A stretch of 8,031 bases of DNA from Candidatus Hydrogenedentota bacterium (GCA_030123645.1 JASJYE010000094.1:1-8031), one strand, 5' to 3'; shown: positions 1 through 6,125, counted from the first letter of the stretch. Notes: a model not told the origin generated them from the sequence alone. Numbers and translations: made by a program.

Positions 1-2
1 AG

Positions 3-257
3 ATCCGTGTTGACGAGCTCGAACCCGACACCCACGTCAAATGGACCTGTCTCAGCGGCCACCCTGAATGGGAGAATACCCTAATCACCTTCGACCTCGA
101 AGACTTGCCCGGGTGCCAAGACGCCACCCTCCTACACTTCGCCCACAAGAACTGGCAGCGCAGCGACGGCGTCCTCCCCAACTGCTCCTACGACTGGGCG
201 CAATATTTGCACAGCCTCAGGTTGTTTATTGAAGAAGGCAAGGGTACGCCATCGTAG
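3..257 (+). CDS. SRPBCC / AHSA1-like domain protein, C-terminal part (5' end outside window)
   Basis: An open frame enters from the left edge (first complete codon at base 3) and ends at TAG 255-257, giving the last 84 residues. The segment starts IRVDELEPDTHVKW, passes through HPEWENTLITFDL and LLHFAHKNW, and ends YLHSLRLFIEEGKGTPS. This is the usual C-terminal half of the SRPBCC/AHSA1 (Activator of Hsp90 ATPase homologue 1-like) fold: two beta strands, then a long terminal helix containing an aromatic W..YL.SL pattern and a closing GKGTP. Such small cytoplasmic proteins bind hydrophobic ligands in a helix-grip pocket. Bacterial members are often uncharacterised and sometimes pair with ArsR-type regulators, but nothing upstream is visible to test this. 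The family call is fairly sure; ligand and role are unknown. Confidence 0.75.
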   Translation: MRVDELEPDTHVKWTCLSGHPEWENTLITFDLEDLPGCQDATLLHFAHKNWQRSDGVLPNCSYDWAQYLHSLRLFIEEGKGTPS

Positions 258-376
258 GCCTCCCCCTGTACTGCTTTATCAAGAGATTCTTGGTAGAGCC
301 ATCCATGTATATACACGATTGGCGGATTCATGCGATTAAACCGCTTGGATTCATCTCGAGCAAGAGGAAAACCATT
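258..376. other. Spacer between the SRPBCC gene and the cupredoxin gene
   Basis: This 119-base gap is visibly more A+T-rich than its surroundings. It contains a small inverted repeat, CAAGA (280-284) and TCTTG (288-292), with a 3-base loop and no T-run, which is too weak to call a terminator. An A+T-rich TGTATATAC stretch lies near 306-314 and could belong to a promoter for the next gene, but I find no well-spaced -35 partner. The reading frame of the next gene stays open back to a TTG at 290, though this stretch reads unlike a secreted protein's N-terminus. Confidence 0.4.
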
Positions 377-1123
377 ATGCTATTCAGACGACCCCTACGT
401 CCCATCCTCATCGAAGCGACTGCCGCGCTCCAGTACCCGAAGCACTCTCTACTGATTTGTGCCGCATTAATACTCTACTTGCTTCCTGCGAGCGCCTTCG
501 GCGCGGACGCGGCCATTACCACCGTGAGCAATTTGTTCAGTCCGGCTAACGTGACCATCAATGAGGGCGACAAAGTGATCTGGTCGAACCTGGCGCCTAC
601 TCATAATGTAGCGCAATCCGCGAATGCCCTCTCAAATGTCTGGGACGGATCGGGCTTTCGGTCCGGAGCAGTGGGTGCGTTTGATACTTTTCAGCATACA
701 TTCCCCACGGCGGGGACCTTTTTCTACGTCTGCGAGCCCCACGCCCCAATCACCGGTATGAGAGGCACTGTGACGGTCCAGGCGGTGGAGGTCGGTGACC
801 CGGCCAATCTGTTCGTAGATTTCAATGAGCCATCGAATGGAGTCGGCACTGAAGGTTCGCCCTTCAATAATCTTGGCATCGCCATCTCGACCGCAAGCGA
901 GATGGGTGTCATCAACCTCAAATCCGGGAGCAGCATCGAGACTTTCACCGCCGAAACTCTCGGTGTGATCTCGAAAGCGCTTACCCTGCTCAACATCACG
1001 CCGCTCAGCGGTTTTGTTATCATCGGCGATCTGGGTGCCCGCAGCGCCGAGCGGTCCGGCGGCTTCAGATCGCGGGCGCGCGGCGGCGAATCTGCGGTCA
1101 ACGACGAGGATTCGGATTCCTAG
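377..1123 (+). CDS. Secreted cupredoxin-domain protein with a truncated beta-helix-like C-terminus
   Basis: The predicted product is 248 aa. I start it at ATG 377 because AGAGGA (363-368) lies 8 bases upstream and the protein then opens with a basic stretch, a hydrophobic segment (about residues 25-37) and a signal-peptidase site near ASA-F or AFG-A (about residue 40-43). The n-region is long for a signal peptide. Residues about 45-135 form a plastocyanin-like cupredoxin domain: strand NVTINEGDKVIW, the first copper histidine in APTHNVAQ (H76), then YVCEPHAPITGM with C119, H122 and M128. The Cys-to-Met spacing is one residue longer than in plastocyanin. After the domain, VDFNEPSNGVGTEGSPFNNL resembles the opening of repetitive beta-helix (pectate-lyase-like) surface proteins, but only about 80 residues follow. 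The chain ends in an Arg/Gly/Ser then Asp/Ser-rich tail. It may be an electron-transfer or adhesive surface protein. The domain call is firm; the function is inferred. Confidence 0.78.
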   Translation: MLFRRPLRPILIEATAALQYPKHSLLICAALILYLLPASAFGADAAITTVSNLFSPANVTINEGDKVIWSNLAPTHNVAQSANALSNVWDGSGFRSGAVGAFDTFQHTFPTAGTFFYVCEPHAPITGMRGTVTVQAVEVGDPANLFVDFNEPSNGVGTEGSPFNNLGIAISTASEMGVINLKSGSSIETFTAETLGVISKALTLLNITPLSGFVIIGDLGARSAERSGGFRSRARGGESAVNDEDSDS

Positions 1124-1145
1124 GGCTCATCAGCGCCCTGCGGGG

Positions 1146-1174
1146 CCTCAAGGCTCGTCCATCAGTCCTTGAGG
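1146..1174. repeat. 8-bp perfect inverted repeat across the cyclase stop codon (possible convergent hairpin)
   Basis: CCTCAAGG (1146-1153) and CCTTGAGG (1167-1174) are perfect reverse complements separated by 13 bases. The repeat lies at the convergent 3' ends of the cupredoxin and cyclase genes and includes the cyclase stop codon (TCA 1162-1164 on the + strand). A second small hairpin, GCCC-TGCG-GGGC, sits at 1135-1146. Neither is followed by a T-run, so an intrinsic terminator is not supported, although a hairpin that protects mRNA ends or aids Rho-dependent ending would fit. Confidence 0.35.
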
Positions 1175-1917
1175 ATAGCGACGACGCGCGCGGGGGCGGC
1201 GCTGGCGCCTTTGATTTTGAGCGGGAAGCACGCGACCTTGAAGCCGGTCGGCGGCAGCGCGTCGAGATTGACCAGGCGCTCGATCTGCGAATAATCCAAG
1301 TCCGCCTGGTGCGCTGCCCAGAAGATGCCGGATGCGTTCTTCTCGATGGCCTCCTGCGCCTCAAGATGCAGCGGGCGGTCCCAGCCCCAGGCGTCGATGC
1401 CCATGACGCGCACGCCCTGGTCATACAGCCATCGCGTCGCCTCGGCCGTCGCCCCGCAGCCATGCGCCATATAGTCCGCCTGGCCGTAGTACCGGTCGCA
1501 GCCGCACTGCACGAGCACGATGTCCAGCGGCTTGAGCGAGTAGCCGATGCCCTCCAGCGCCGCCTGCGCGTCCGCCGCCGTCATCGGGTCGCCATCGTCC
1601 TTATGCCGCATGTCGAGCTTCACGCCGTCGCTGAAGAACCATTCCAGCGGCAACTCGTCGATCGTCTGCGCACGCTTGCCGCGAATGGTGCTGTTGTAAT
1701 GCCACGGCGCGTCCACATGCGTGCAGCCGTGCGTGCTCAGCCGCCGGATTGTCTCCACCGCCCAGCCCTCACCGTCCTTGAGCAGCCCCCGCGGCACCGA
1801 CATCATCCCCTCGATCGCCCCCGCCCCTGCCGCATGCACCGAATACTCGATCTCCACCTGATCCACCCGCGATACCGCGATGTTCTCAATCGTGCTCGAT
1901 AGGTCGATGATGGGCAT
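1162..1917 (-). CDS. Cyclase-family metal-dependent hydrolase (kynurenine formamidase-like, PF04199)
   Basis: The product is 251 aa, the usual length for this family. It starts at ATG (complement of 1915-1917), with AAAGGGG (complement of 1928-1934) 10 bases upstream, and stops at TGA. The family's metal-binding signature is clear at residues 63-73, HGCTHVDAPWH, in which H67, D69 and H73 correspond to the Zn/Mn ligands of the HxGTHxDxPxH motif. C65 replaces the usual Gly. Further family features are IVLVQCGCDRYYG (about 133-145), GIDAWGWDRPL (173-183), H203 and E213 as the likely further metal ligand and catalytic residue, and the closing FPLKIKGASAAPARVVAIL. Relatives include kynurenine formamidase, isatin hydrolase and other amide or lactone hydrolases; the substrate here cannot be read from sequence. 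No signal peptide is present, so it is cytoplasmic. It lies downstream of the SDR gene on the same strand, so the two may act on a common substrate. Confidence 0.88.
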   Translation of the reverse strand: MPIIDLSSTIENIAVSRVDQVEIEYSVHAAGAGAIEGMMSVPRGLLKDGEGWAVETIRRLSTHGCTHVDAPWHYNSTIRGKRAQTIDELPLEWFFSDGVKLDMRHKDDGDPMTAADAQAALEGIGYSLKPLDIVLVQCGCDRYYGQADYMAHGCGATAEATRWLYDQGVRVMGIDAWGWDRPLHLEAQEAIEKNASGIFWAAHQADLDYSQIERLVNLDALPPTGFKVACFPLKIKGASAAPARVVAILKD

Positions 1918-1965
1918 TGTACAAGTGCCCCTTTCGGAAGGGTGCGCTTCAGTCCGGGCGAATTA

Positions 1966-2011
1966 CTCAGGGTCAGCATGGGCTGAAGCCCATCCTACTG
2001 CTGTTTCTGAG
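1966..2011. repeat. Nested three-tier palindrome between the SDR and cyclase genes
   Basis: Reading inward from both sides, CTCAG (1966-1970) pairs with CTGAG (2007-2011), CAGC (1974-1977) with GCTG (2000-2003), and ATGGGC (1978-1983) with GCCCAT (1988-1993) around a TGAA loop. A symmetric 3x3 internal loop (GGT/TTT) and one 6-base bulge (CCTACT) separate the tiers. The structure lies in the 97-base gap just after the SDR stop. No long T-run follows on either strand, so it is not a standard intrinsic terminator. From memory, cores of the type GGGCTGAAGCCC recur as dispersed extragenic palindromes in several environmental bacterial genomes, so a REP-like element is a reasonable inference. Confidence 0.6.
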
Positions 2012-2014
2012 GTT

Positions 2015-2788
2015 TCATCCCAATTTTGGGCCGATCATAGAGCCGGCGTCGTGGACGATGAGTTGGCCGGTGACTTTGTCGGAGCCGGTGATGAAGGAGA
2101 GGATGGCGGCGCTGACGTCTTCGGGCTGGCTGACTGCGCCCAGGACGGCGCGCTTCTCGGTCGCGGCCTTTGCCTGCTCGTAGTTCTCTCCGATGCCCTG
2201 CCTGAGCCAGTCGCCGTCTATGAATCCCGGCGCGACGGTGTTCATGCGAATCTTCGGCCCCAAGACGCGCGCGAGGGTTATCGTCAGGTTGTTCAGCGCG
2301 CCTTTGGAAGCGCAGTAGGGAATGCAGCTGCCTGTACCCGCGACGCCCGCGACGCTGGACACGTTTACGATCTCGCCTTCGCCGGCGGCTTCCATGTGCG
2401 GCTTCGCGGCGCGGGAACACTGGAAGGGTCCCTTGAGGTTCACGCCGAGGATGAGGTCCCACACCTCATCCGTCACGCCTTCGAGATCGCTGTGCGCGAT
2501 AAAGCGCGTGGTCCCCGCGTTGTTGACCAGGATATCGAGATGGCCGAATTCCTTCGCGGCGGTGTCCATCATCGTGCGGCACGCTGCATCCTCGGCAACA
2601 TTGGCCTGAAACGGTATCGCCTTGACGCCCAGCGCCTCGACTTCCTGCGCAACGCCTTCGGCCTCTTCTTTCGAGCGGCTATAATTGATGAGAACCGAAC
2701 AGTTGCCCCTAGCCAGATCCAGTGCAGTCGCCCGGCCGACCCCCCGGCTCGCCCCAGTGACCACTGCCGCTTTTCCGTCAAGATTCAT
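2015..2788 (-). CDS. Short-chain dehydrogenase/reductase (SDR, FabG-like classical type)
   Basis: The product is 257 aa, typical of classical SDRs. The start is ATG (complement of 2786-2788), with a strong AAAGGAGG Shine-Dalgarno ending 4 bases upstream. The Rossmann fold opens with the nucleotide motif TGASRGVG (11-18). The end of the second strand reads INYSRS (34-39), whose Arg suggests NADP(H) over NAD(H). NNAG is at 89-92. The catalytic tetrad is complete: N117 (in VNLKG), S145 (VNVSS), Y158 and K162 (YCASK). APGFIDGDW (186-194) matches the substrate loop. The C-terminus VHDAGSMIGPKLG replaces the common VDGG motif. It should oxidise or reduce a hydroxyl/keto group in the cytoplasm; the substrate is unknown. 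It is not next to other fatty-acid synthesis genes, so it is unlikely to be the housekeeping FabG. The cyclase-family gene 97 bases downstream is a likely partner in a small catabolic or detoxification unit. Confidence 0.92.
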   Translation of the reverse strand: MNLDGKAAVVTGASRGVGRATALDLARGNCSVLINYSRSKEEAEGVAQEVEALGVKAIPFQANVAEDAACRTMMDTAAKEFGHLDILVNNAGTTRFIAHSDLEGVTDEVWDLILGVNLKGPFQCSRAAKPHMEAAGEGEIVNVSSVAGVAGTGSCIPYCASKGALNNLTITLARVLGPKIRMNTVAPGFIDGDWLRQGIGENYEQAKAATEKRAVLGAVSQPEDVSAAILSFITGSDKVTGQLIVHDAGSMIGPKLG

Positions 2789-2844
2789 AGCGCCTCCTTT
2801 TTCCCATGACTACCCTCGCCCGCTGAATCCGGCCAGCATACACA

Positions 2845-2873
2845 ATTCTATCCCCTGTGCCCAGCACCGTCAC
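2845..2873 (-). promoter_or_regulatory. Candidate sigma-70-type promoter for the SDR gene
   Basis: On the minus strand GTGACG (complement of 2868-2873; 4 of 6 to TTGACA) is followed after 17 bases by TAGAAT (complement of 2845-2850; 5 of 6 to TATAAT). Transcription would begin about 50 bases upstream of the SDR ATG. The spacing is ideal and there is no competing gene upstream on that strand, but such matches also arise by chance. Confidence 0.4.
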
Positions 2874-2969
2874 GATTACTGCCAAAACGCCAAGCAGAAA
2901 CTTGTGCGTGCGAAAGGCTTCTTCTGCGGGCATTCTACAGCACGGCGCTTCAGAGAATCAGCGGCCTCC

Positions 2970-2993
2970 GGTGCGCATAACGTGCCCTTTTTT
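2970..2993 (+). terminator. Terminator-like hairpin plus T6 upstream of hisS
   Basis: GGTGCG (2970-2975) pairs with CGTGCC (2981-2986) through four Watson-Crick and two G-U pairs around a CATAA loop. It is followed by C and six T residues (2988-2993). The layout is that of a weak intrinsic terminator on the + strand. No + strand gene lies immediately upstream, so it would act only on read-through antisense to the SDR gene or on a leader begun further upstream. The T-run overlaps the candidate hisS -35 box, so it may instead be chance. Confidence 0.25.
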
Positions 2994-3021
2994 GAAGGCG
3001 ATAAGCGGCCTTTAGTACACT
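2992..3021 (+). promoter_or_regulatory. Candidate sigma-70-type promoter for the hisS operon
   Basis: TTGAAG (2992-2997; 4 of 6 to TTGACA) and TACACT (3016-3021; 4 of 6 to TATAAT) are separated by 18 bases. A start around 3028 would leave a leader of about 35 bases before the hisS ATG. This is the best-placed pair in the divergent region and would drive the whole six-gene run. Confidence 0.4.
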
Positions 3022-3062
3022 CCCGCCAAGCAAAGTCCCCACCTCTCCTACTGGAACCGCAG

Positions 3063-4520
3063 ATGTCCGAGAAAAAGCAACTCGTCGAGCCGCGCACCTT
3101 GAAAGGTTTCCAGGACTATCTGCCGGAAGATGCTATCGCCCGCAAGCGCGTCATCCGAACCATCGAGGGCGTATTTGAGAAATACGGCTTTCTCCCGCTG
3201 GAAACTCCTGCGCTCGAATACCTCGATGTCCTGAGCGGTACGGGTGGGGACGAGGTGAATCAGGAACTGTTTCGGCTCGAAAGCCCGGAAGGCGAGGAGA
3301 TCTCGCTGCGTTTCGATCTGACGGTCCCCTTCGCGCGTTTGCTGGCGCAGTACCCAGACAAATTGAAGGTCCCAGTCCGCCGCTACGCCATCGGCCCCGT
3401 TTGGCGCGCTGACAAGCCCGGGCCTGGCCGCTTCCGGCAATTCACGCAATTCGACGCAGACATCGCGGGCACGGACTCGGTCGCCGCCGACGGAGAAATT
3501 ATCGCAATCATGGTGGAGATTATGCAGACGCTCCGCGCACCGAGTTACCGCGTCCTGATTAATAATCGGAAGCTTATCGATGCCTTGCTTGAGGACTGCG
3601 GCATCCATGAAGAAGCGAGCCAGAAGCACGTTTTGCGCGTAGTAGACAAGCTCGATAAAGTCGGTCTCGACAACATCCGTCTCGAACTTGGCCCCGGGCG
3701 CGTCGACGATTCCGGCGACCCGATCCCCGGCGTGCAACTTGACGGCGACACCATAGGCAAGATTCTCGATTTTGTCGCCGTCAAAGGGACGAGCCGGGCG
3801 GATATCGTCGCCAACCTCGGCCAACTCTTACCCGATACGGATCTTTCTCGCCGGGCGCTTGACGAAATGCGCGAACTCGCCGAGGTGCTTGAGGGCCTCG
3901 GCGTCGATGAGGACCACGCTTGCTTTGACCCAAGTCTCGCCCGCGGTTTGGACTATTACACGGGACCCGTTTTCGAGACGATCATTCCGAAAGCAAAGGA
4001 ATTCGGATCGGTCATGGGGGGCGGCCGTTATAATGGACTCGTAGGCCGTTTCCTCGATCGCGAAATCCCCGCTACCGGGACCTCGGTAGGGCTCGATCGC
4101 TTGATGGCCGCGCTGACCAAGCTCAAAGTCATCGAGCCTTCGAAGACGACCGTGCAAGTCCTGGTGGTCAGCCTCGGCGAGATTCCTAAGGCGGAGACCC
4201 TTAGATTGGCATCCGAGCTTCGCGCCGCTGGCATTCGCACCGAAGCCTACTTCGGCAAGAAGATGCGCATGAAAGATCAGCTATCCCATGCCGACCGGCA
4301 CGAAATTCCCGTTGCGGTCATTCTCGGGGAAGATGAATATGCGCGCGGCGAGGTTTCCGTTAAGGATCTCCTCGGGGGCAAGGCCGGCAAGGAACACATC
4401 GAAAAAAGGGACGAATACCGCAAGGCAGGGAAGGACGCTCAGGTCACGGTGAAGAGAAACGAAATGGTCGCCAACGTCAAGCGCATACTCGCGGGCCACG
4501 AGAGCGCCCAGGCCCGCTAG
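3063..4520 (+). CDS. hisS: Histidyl-tRNA synthetase (class II)
   Basis: The product is 485 aa; it charges tRNA-His with histidine in the cytoplasm. The start is ATG 3063: the protein then opens EPRTLKGFQDYLPED, the standard HisRS N-terminus. The frame is open for 378 bases further upstream, but that stretch overlaps the SDR start and reads as non-protein. The Shine-Dalgarno is weak (TGGA, 3052-3055). Landmarks in order are motif 1 around 44-56, LRFDLTVPFARL (82-93), motif 2 with the RRYAIGPVWRADKPGPGRFRQF block (106-127), the histidine-specific ARGLDYYTGPVFE (293-305), GGGRYNGL (319-326) and motif 3 GTSVGLDRL (339-347). The anticodon-binding domain spans about 363-478. It is longer than the roughly 425 aa of E. 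coli HisRS, partly through a charged insertion near 438-460 in the C-terminal domain. It is the first gene of the operon, 12 bases before nadC. Confidence 0.97.
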   Translation: MSEKKQLVEPRTLKGFQDYLPEDAIARKRVIRTIEGVFEKYGFLPLETPALEYLDVLSGTGGDEVNQELFRLESPEGEEISLRFDLTVPFARLLAQYPDKLKVPVRRYAIGPVWRADKPGPGRFRQFTQFDADIAGTDSVAADGEIIAIMVEIMQTLRAPSYRVLINNRKLIDALLEDCGIHEEASQKHVLRVVDKLDKVGLDNIRLELGPGRVDDSGDPIPGVQLDGDTIGKILDFVAVKGTSRADIVANLGQLLPDTDLSRRALDEMRELAEVLEGLGVDEDHACFDPSLARGLDYYTGPVFETIIPKAKEFGSVMGGGRYNGLVGRFLDREIPATGTSVGLDRLMAALTKLKVIEPSKTTVQVLVVSLGEIPKAETLRLASELRAAGIRTEAYFGKKMRMKDQLSHADRHEIPVAVILGEDEYARGEVSVKDLLGGKAGKEHIEKRDEYRKAGKDAQVTVKRNEMVANVKRILAGHESAQAR

Positions 4521-4532
4521 TTCGGACTCGCA

Positions 4533-5372
4533 GTGAAAAGAAAAATCGTTAAACGAATGGTACGCCAATCCCTGCGCGAGGACGTGGGCAAGGGTGATAT
4601 CACGACCCGCCTCACCGTCGAGCCAGGCTCCCGATGCCGGGCAGCACTTCGCGCCAAGAGCGACGGCGTTCTCAGCGGCATGACGCCTTTCCGGATGGTT
4701 TTCGATATATTGAACGCCCACCTAAGGGCTTGGGAAGCCAGGCCCGACGGCACGGTATTTCGCCCAGGAGACGTCTTGGCGTCCTTCAGCGCCTTGTCGC
4801 GCGCTACGCTGACCGGCGAGCGGACGGCGCTCAATTTCGTCCAGCATTTATCCGGCGTTGCGACGCATACTGCGCGTTTCGTCAAGGCCGTCGAAGGTCT
4901 CGACGTGCGCATCACCGATACTCGCAAGACACTCCCCCTTTTTCGCGACCTCGAAAAGGAGGCCGTTCTCCATGGCGGCGGCACGAACCACCGCCGCGGC
5001 CTCTATGACGCCATTCTCATCAAGGACAATCATATCCGGGCAGCGGGCGGTATCGAAGAGGCCCTGCGCCGCGCTAAGAAGGTCGCGGGCAATGGCATGA
5101 AGATAGAGATCGAAGTGACCAACCTTGAAGAGTGCGAGTGTGCCCTCTCGATTGGAGCGGACATCGTCATGCTCGACAACATGAGTCTGGAAGACATGGC
5201 CACCGCAACCCAAAGGCGCGATGGCGCCCATGTCCTCTTCGAGGCGAGCGGCAACGTTACCCTCGATCGGGTCCGGCGGGTCGCGGAGACGGGCGTAGAC
5301 ATGATCTCTGTCGGTGCGTTAACGCATTCGGCGCCAGCCGCCGATCTGTCCCTAAAGATTGAAGAAGCCTGA
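4533..5372 (+). CDS. nadC: Nicotinate-nucleotide pyrophosphorylase (quinolinate phosphoribosyltransferase)
   Basis: The product is 279 aa, normal for NadC, which converts quinolinate and PRPP to nicotinate mononucleotide in de novo NAD synthesis. I use GTG 4533, 12 bases after the hisS stop, because it gives the usual short helix before EDVGKGDITT (16-25). ATG 4557 (residue 9) is a possible alternative, and the Shine-Dalgarno is poor for both. Family signatures are ERTALNFVQHLSG (96-108), DTRKT (129-133), HGGGTNHR (147-154), LIKDNHI (162-168), EVTNLEE (194-200), MLDNM (213-217), EASGN (237-241) and SVGALTHS (259-266). These include the basic residues that bind the two phosphate/carboxylate groups (R131, K132, H153, R154 and K164). 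DTRKT is followed by LPLFR instead of the common TPGLR, which is unusual but within a loop. No nadA or nadB is in the window, so quinolinate must come from genes elsewhere. Confidence 0.97.
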   Translation: MKRKIVKRMVRQSLREDVGKGDITTRLTVEPGSRCRAALRAKSDGVLSGMTPFRMVFDILNAHLRAWEARPDGTVFRPGDVLASFSALSRATLTGERTALNFVQHLSGVATHTARFVKAVEGLDVRITDTRKTLPLFRDLEKEAVLHGGGTNHRRGLYDAILIKDNHIRAAGGIEEALRRAKKVAGNGMKIEIEVTNLEECECALSIGADIVMLDNMSLEDMATATQRRDGAHVLFEASGNVTLDRVRRVAETGVDMISVGALTHSAPAADLSLKIEEA

Positions 5373-5382
5373 AGGTATTCGC

Positions 5383-6123
5383 ATGACGAAAAGCGCTCCC
5401 TACGCAGAACTGCTGAAGGTCCCGCTTGAGACCGTATTCGTCGGCCGTGAAATCGTGACGCTGGACGTGATCGATTCCACCAACACCTATGCGCTAAAGC
5501 ATGGCAAGGAAGGCATGGTCATTGTCGCGGACCGTCAGACGGCCGGGCGTGGCCGGCTAGGACGCACCTGGCACAGCGCGCCGGGTTTGGGACTCTGGTT
5601 TACGGTCGTCTTCGAGGGAATGTGGAAGGGGCTGTCATTCGCGGCGGCGCTCGCGGTACGGGACGCCTTGGCCGATAGGTGCGAGTTGCGGATCAAGTGG
5701 CCTAACGACGTGCTTTTCGGTGAAAAGAAGTTGTGTGGAATCCTTATCGAGCTTCGCAACGATCTTACGGTTTTGGGCATCGGCCTGAACGTGCATCATA
5801 CGCCTGAAGACTTCCCGCCCGAGTTGCGCGACAAGGCGGGCTCGCTCGAATCGGAAGTGGGCGGGACATGGGACCGCTGCAAAATTCTTCGCGACGTTTT
5901 GACCCATCTGGATGGAAAGGTTATGCTGATCCGTAAGAGCGGAGTGGAAGCCGTTCGCGCGGAGTGGGCGGCGGCTTGTAACTTAATCGGCCGGCGAATC
6001 CGAAGCGGGCCACACGTCGGCACGGTAGTGGATATTGACAGCCATGGCGCGCTCCTCCTGGATACGTCCAGCGGCACGCAGACGATTCCTACCGGCGAAA
6101 TTACTTACTTGGATGGAGGTTAG
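5383..6123 (+). CDS. birA: Biotin--[acetyl-CoA-carboxylase] ligase, monofunctional type
   Basis: The product is 246 aa. I start at ATG 5383 because GAAGG (5371-5375), overlapping the nadC stop, lies 7 bases upstream; an in-frame TTG at 5359 inside nadC is less likely. The enzyme makes biotinyl-AMP and attaches biotin to the carrier-protein lysine of carboxylases. Visible motifs are DSTN (31-34), the biotinyl-AMP loop GRGRLGRTW (55-63), KWPND (105-109), KLCGILIE (116-123) with the catalytic Lys K116, and GIGLNVH (132-138). A C-terminal SH3-like domain (about 200-242, LIGRRIRSG...GTVVDIDSHGALLL) follows. There is no N-terminal winged-helix DNA-binding domain, so unlike E. coli BirA it should not repress biotin genes itself. 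The segment between WFTVVF and the next helix is short compared with many homologues. It sits 10 bases after nadC and 2 bases before coaX. Confidence 0.96.
   Translation: MTKSAPYAELLKVPLETVFVGREIVTLDVIDSTNTYALKHGKEGMVIVADRQTAGRGRLGRTWHSAPGLGLWFTVVFEGMWKGLSFAAALAVRDALADRCELRIKWPNDVLFGEKKLCGILIELRNDLTVLGIGLNVHHTPEDFPPELRDKAGSLESEVGGTWDRCKILRDVLTHLDGKVMLIRKSGVEAVRAEWAAACNLIGRRIRSGPHVGTVVDIDSHGALLLDTSSGTQTIPTGEITYLDGG
6115..6120 (+). promoter_or_regulatory. Ribosome binding site that fixes the coaX GTG start
   Basis: GGAGGT lies within the last codons of birA and ends 5 bases before GTG 6126. It is the strongest Shine-Dalgarno in the operon and supports the GTG over later ATG codons. Confidence 0.75.
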
Positions 6124-6125
6124 CC

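Noticed and set aside
280..292. CAAGA/TCTTG hairpin as terminator of the SRPBCC gene
   Set aside because: Only five pairs with a 3-base loop, and no T-run.
1880..2809. 309-codon open frame on the plus strand across the SDR gene
   Set aside because: It is antisense to a complete SDR with all catalytic residues, has no recognisable domain and crosses two intergenic regions.
3052..3060. TGGAACCGC, matching the core of the T-box leader motif, just before hisS
   Set aside because: A T-box must lie upstream of a terminator/antiterminator pair with a specifier loop. Here it is 2 bases before the start codon and the only terminator-like hairpin is upstream of it, so the match is taken as chance.
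2685..3062. N-terminal extension of hisS by 126 codons
   Set aside because: The stretch overlaps the SDR gene's start and the divergent promoters, has no protein-like composition, and HisRS proteins begin at the FQDYLPED region shortly after ATG 3063.
3048..3824. 258-codon open frame on the minus strand inside hisS
   Set aside because: It lies fully antisense to an unmistakable HisRS gene and shows no family motif; long shadow frames are expected in G+C-rich coding DNA.
4518..4535. hisS TAG and nadC GTG are in the same frame with no stop between, allowing a read-through fusion
   Set aside because: No recoding element is visible, and a 12-base in-frame gap occurs by chance in one of three tight gene pairs.
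5359..5382. TTG start for birA inside the end of nadC
   Set aside because: ATG 5383 has a well-placed GAAGG and gives a normal ligase N-terminus; the TTG has no ribosome binding site.
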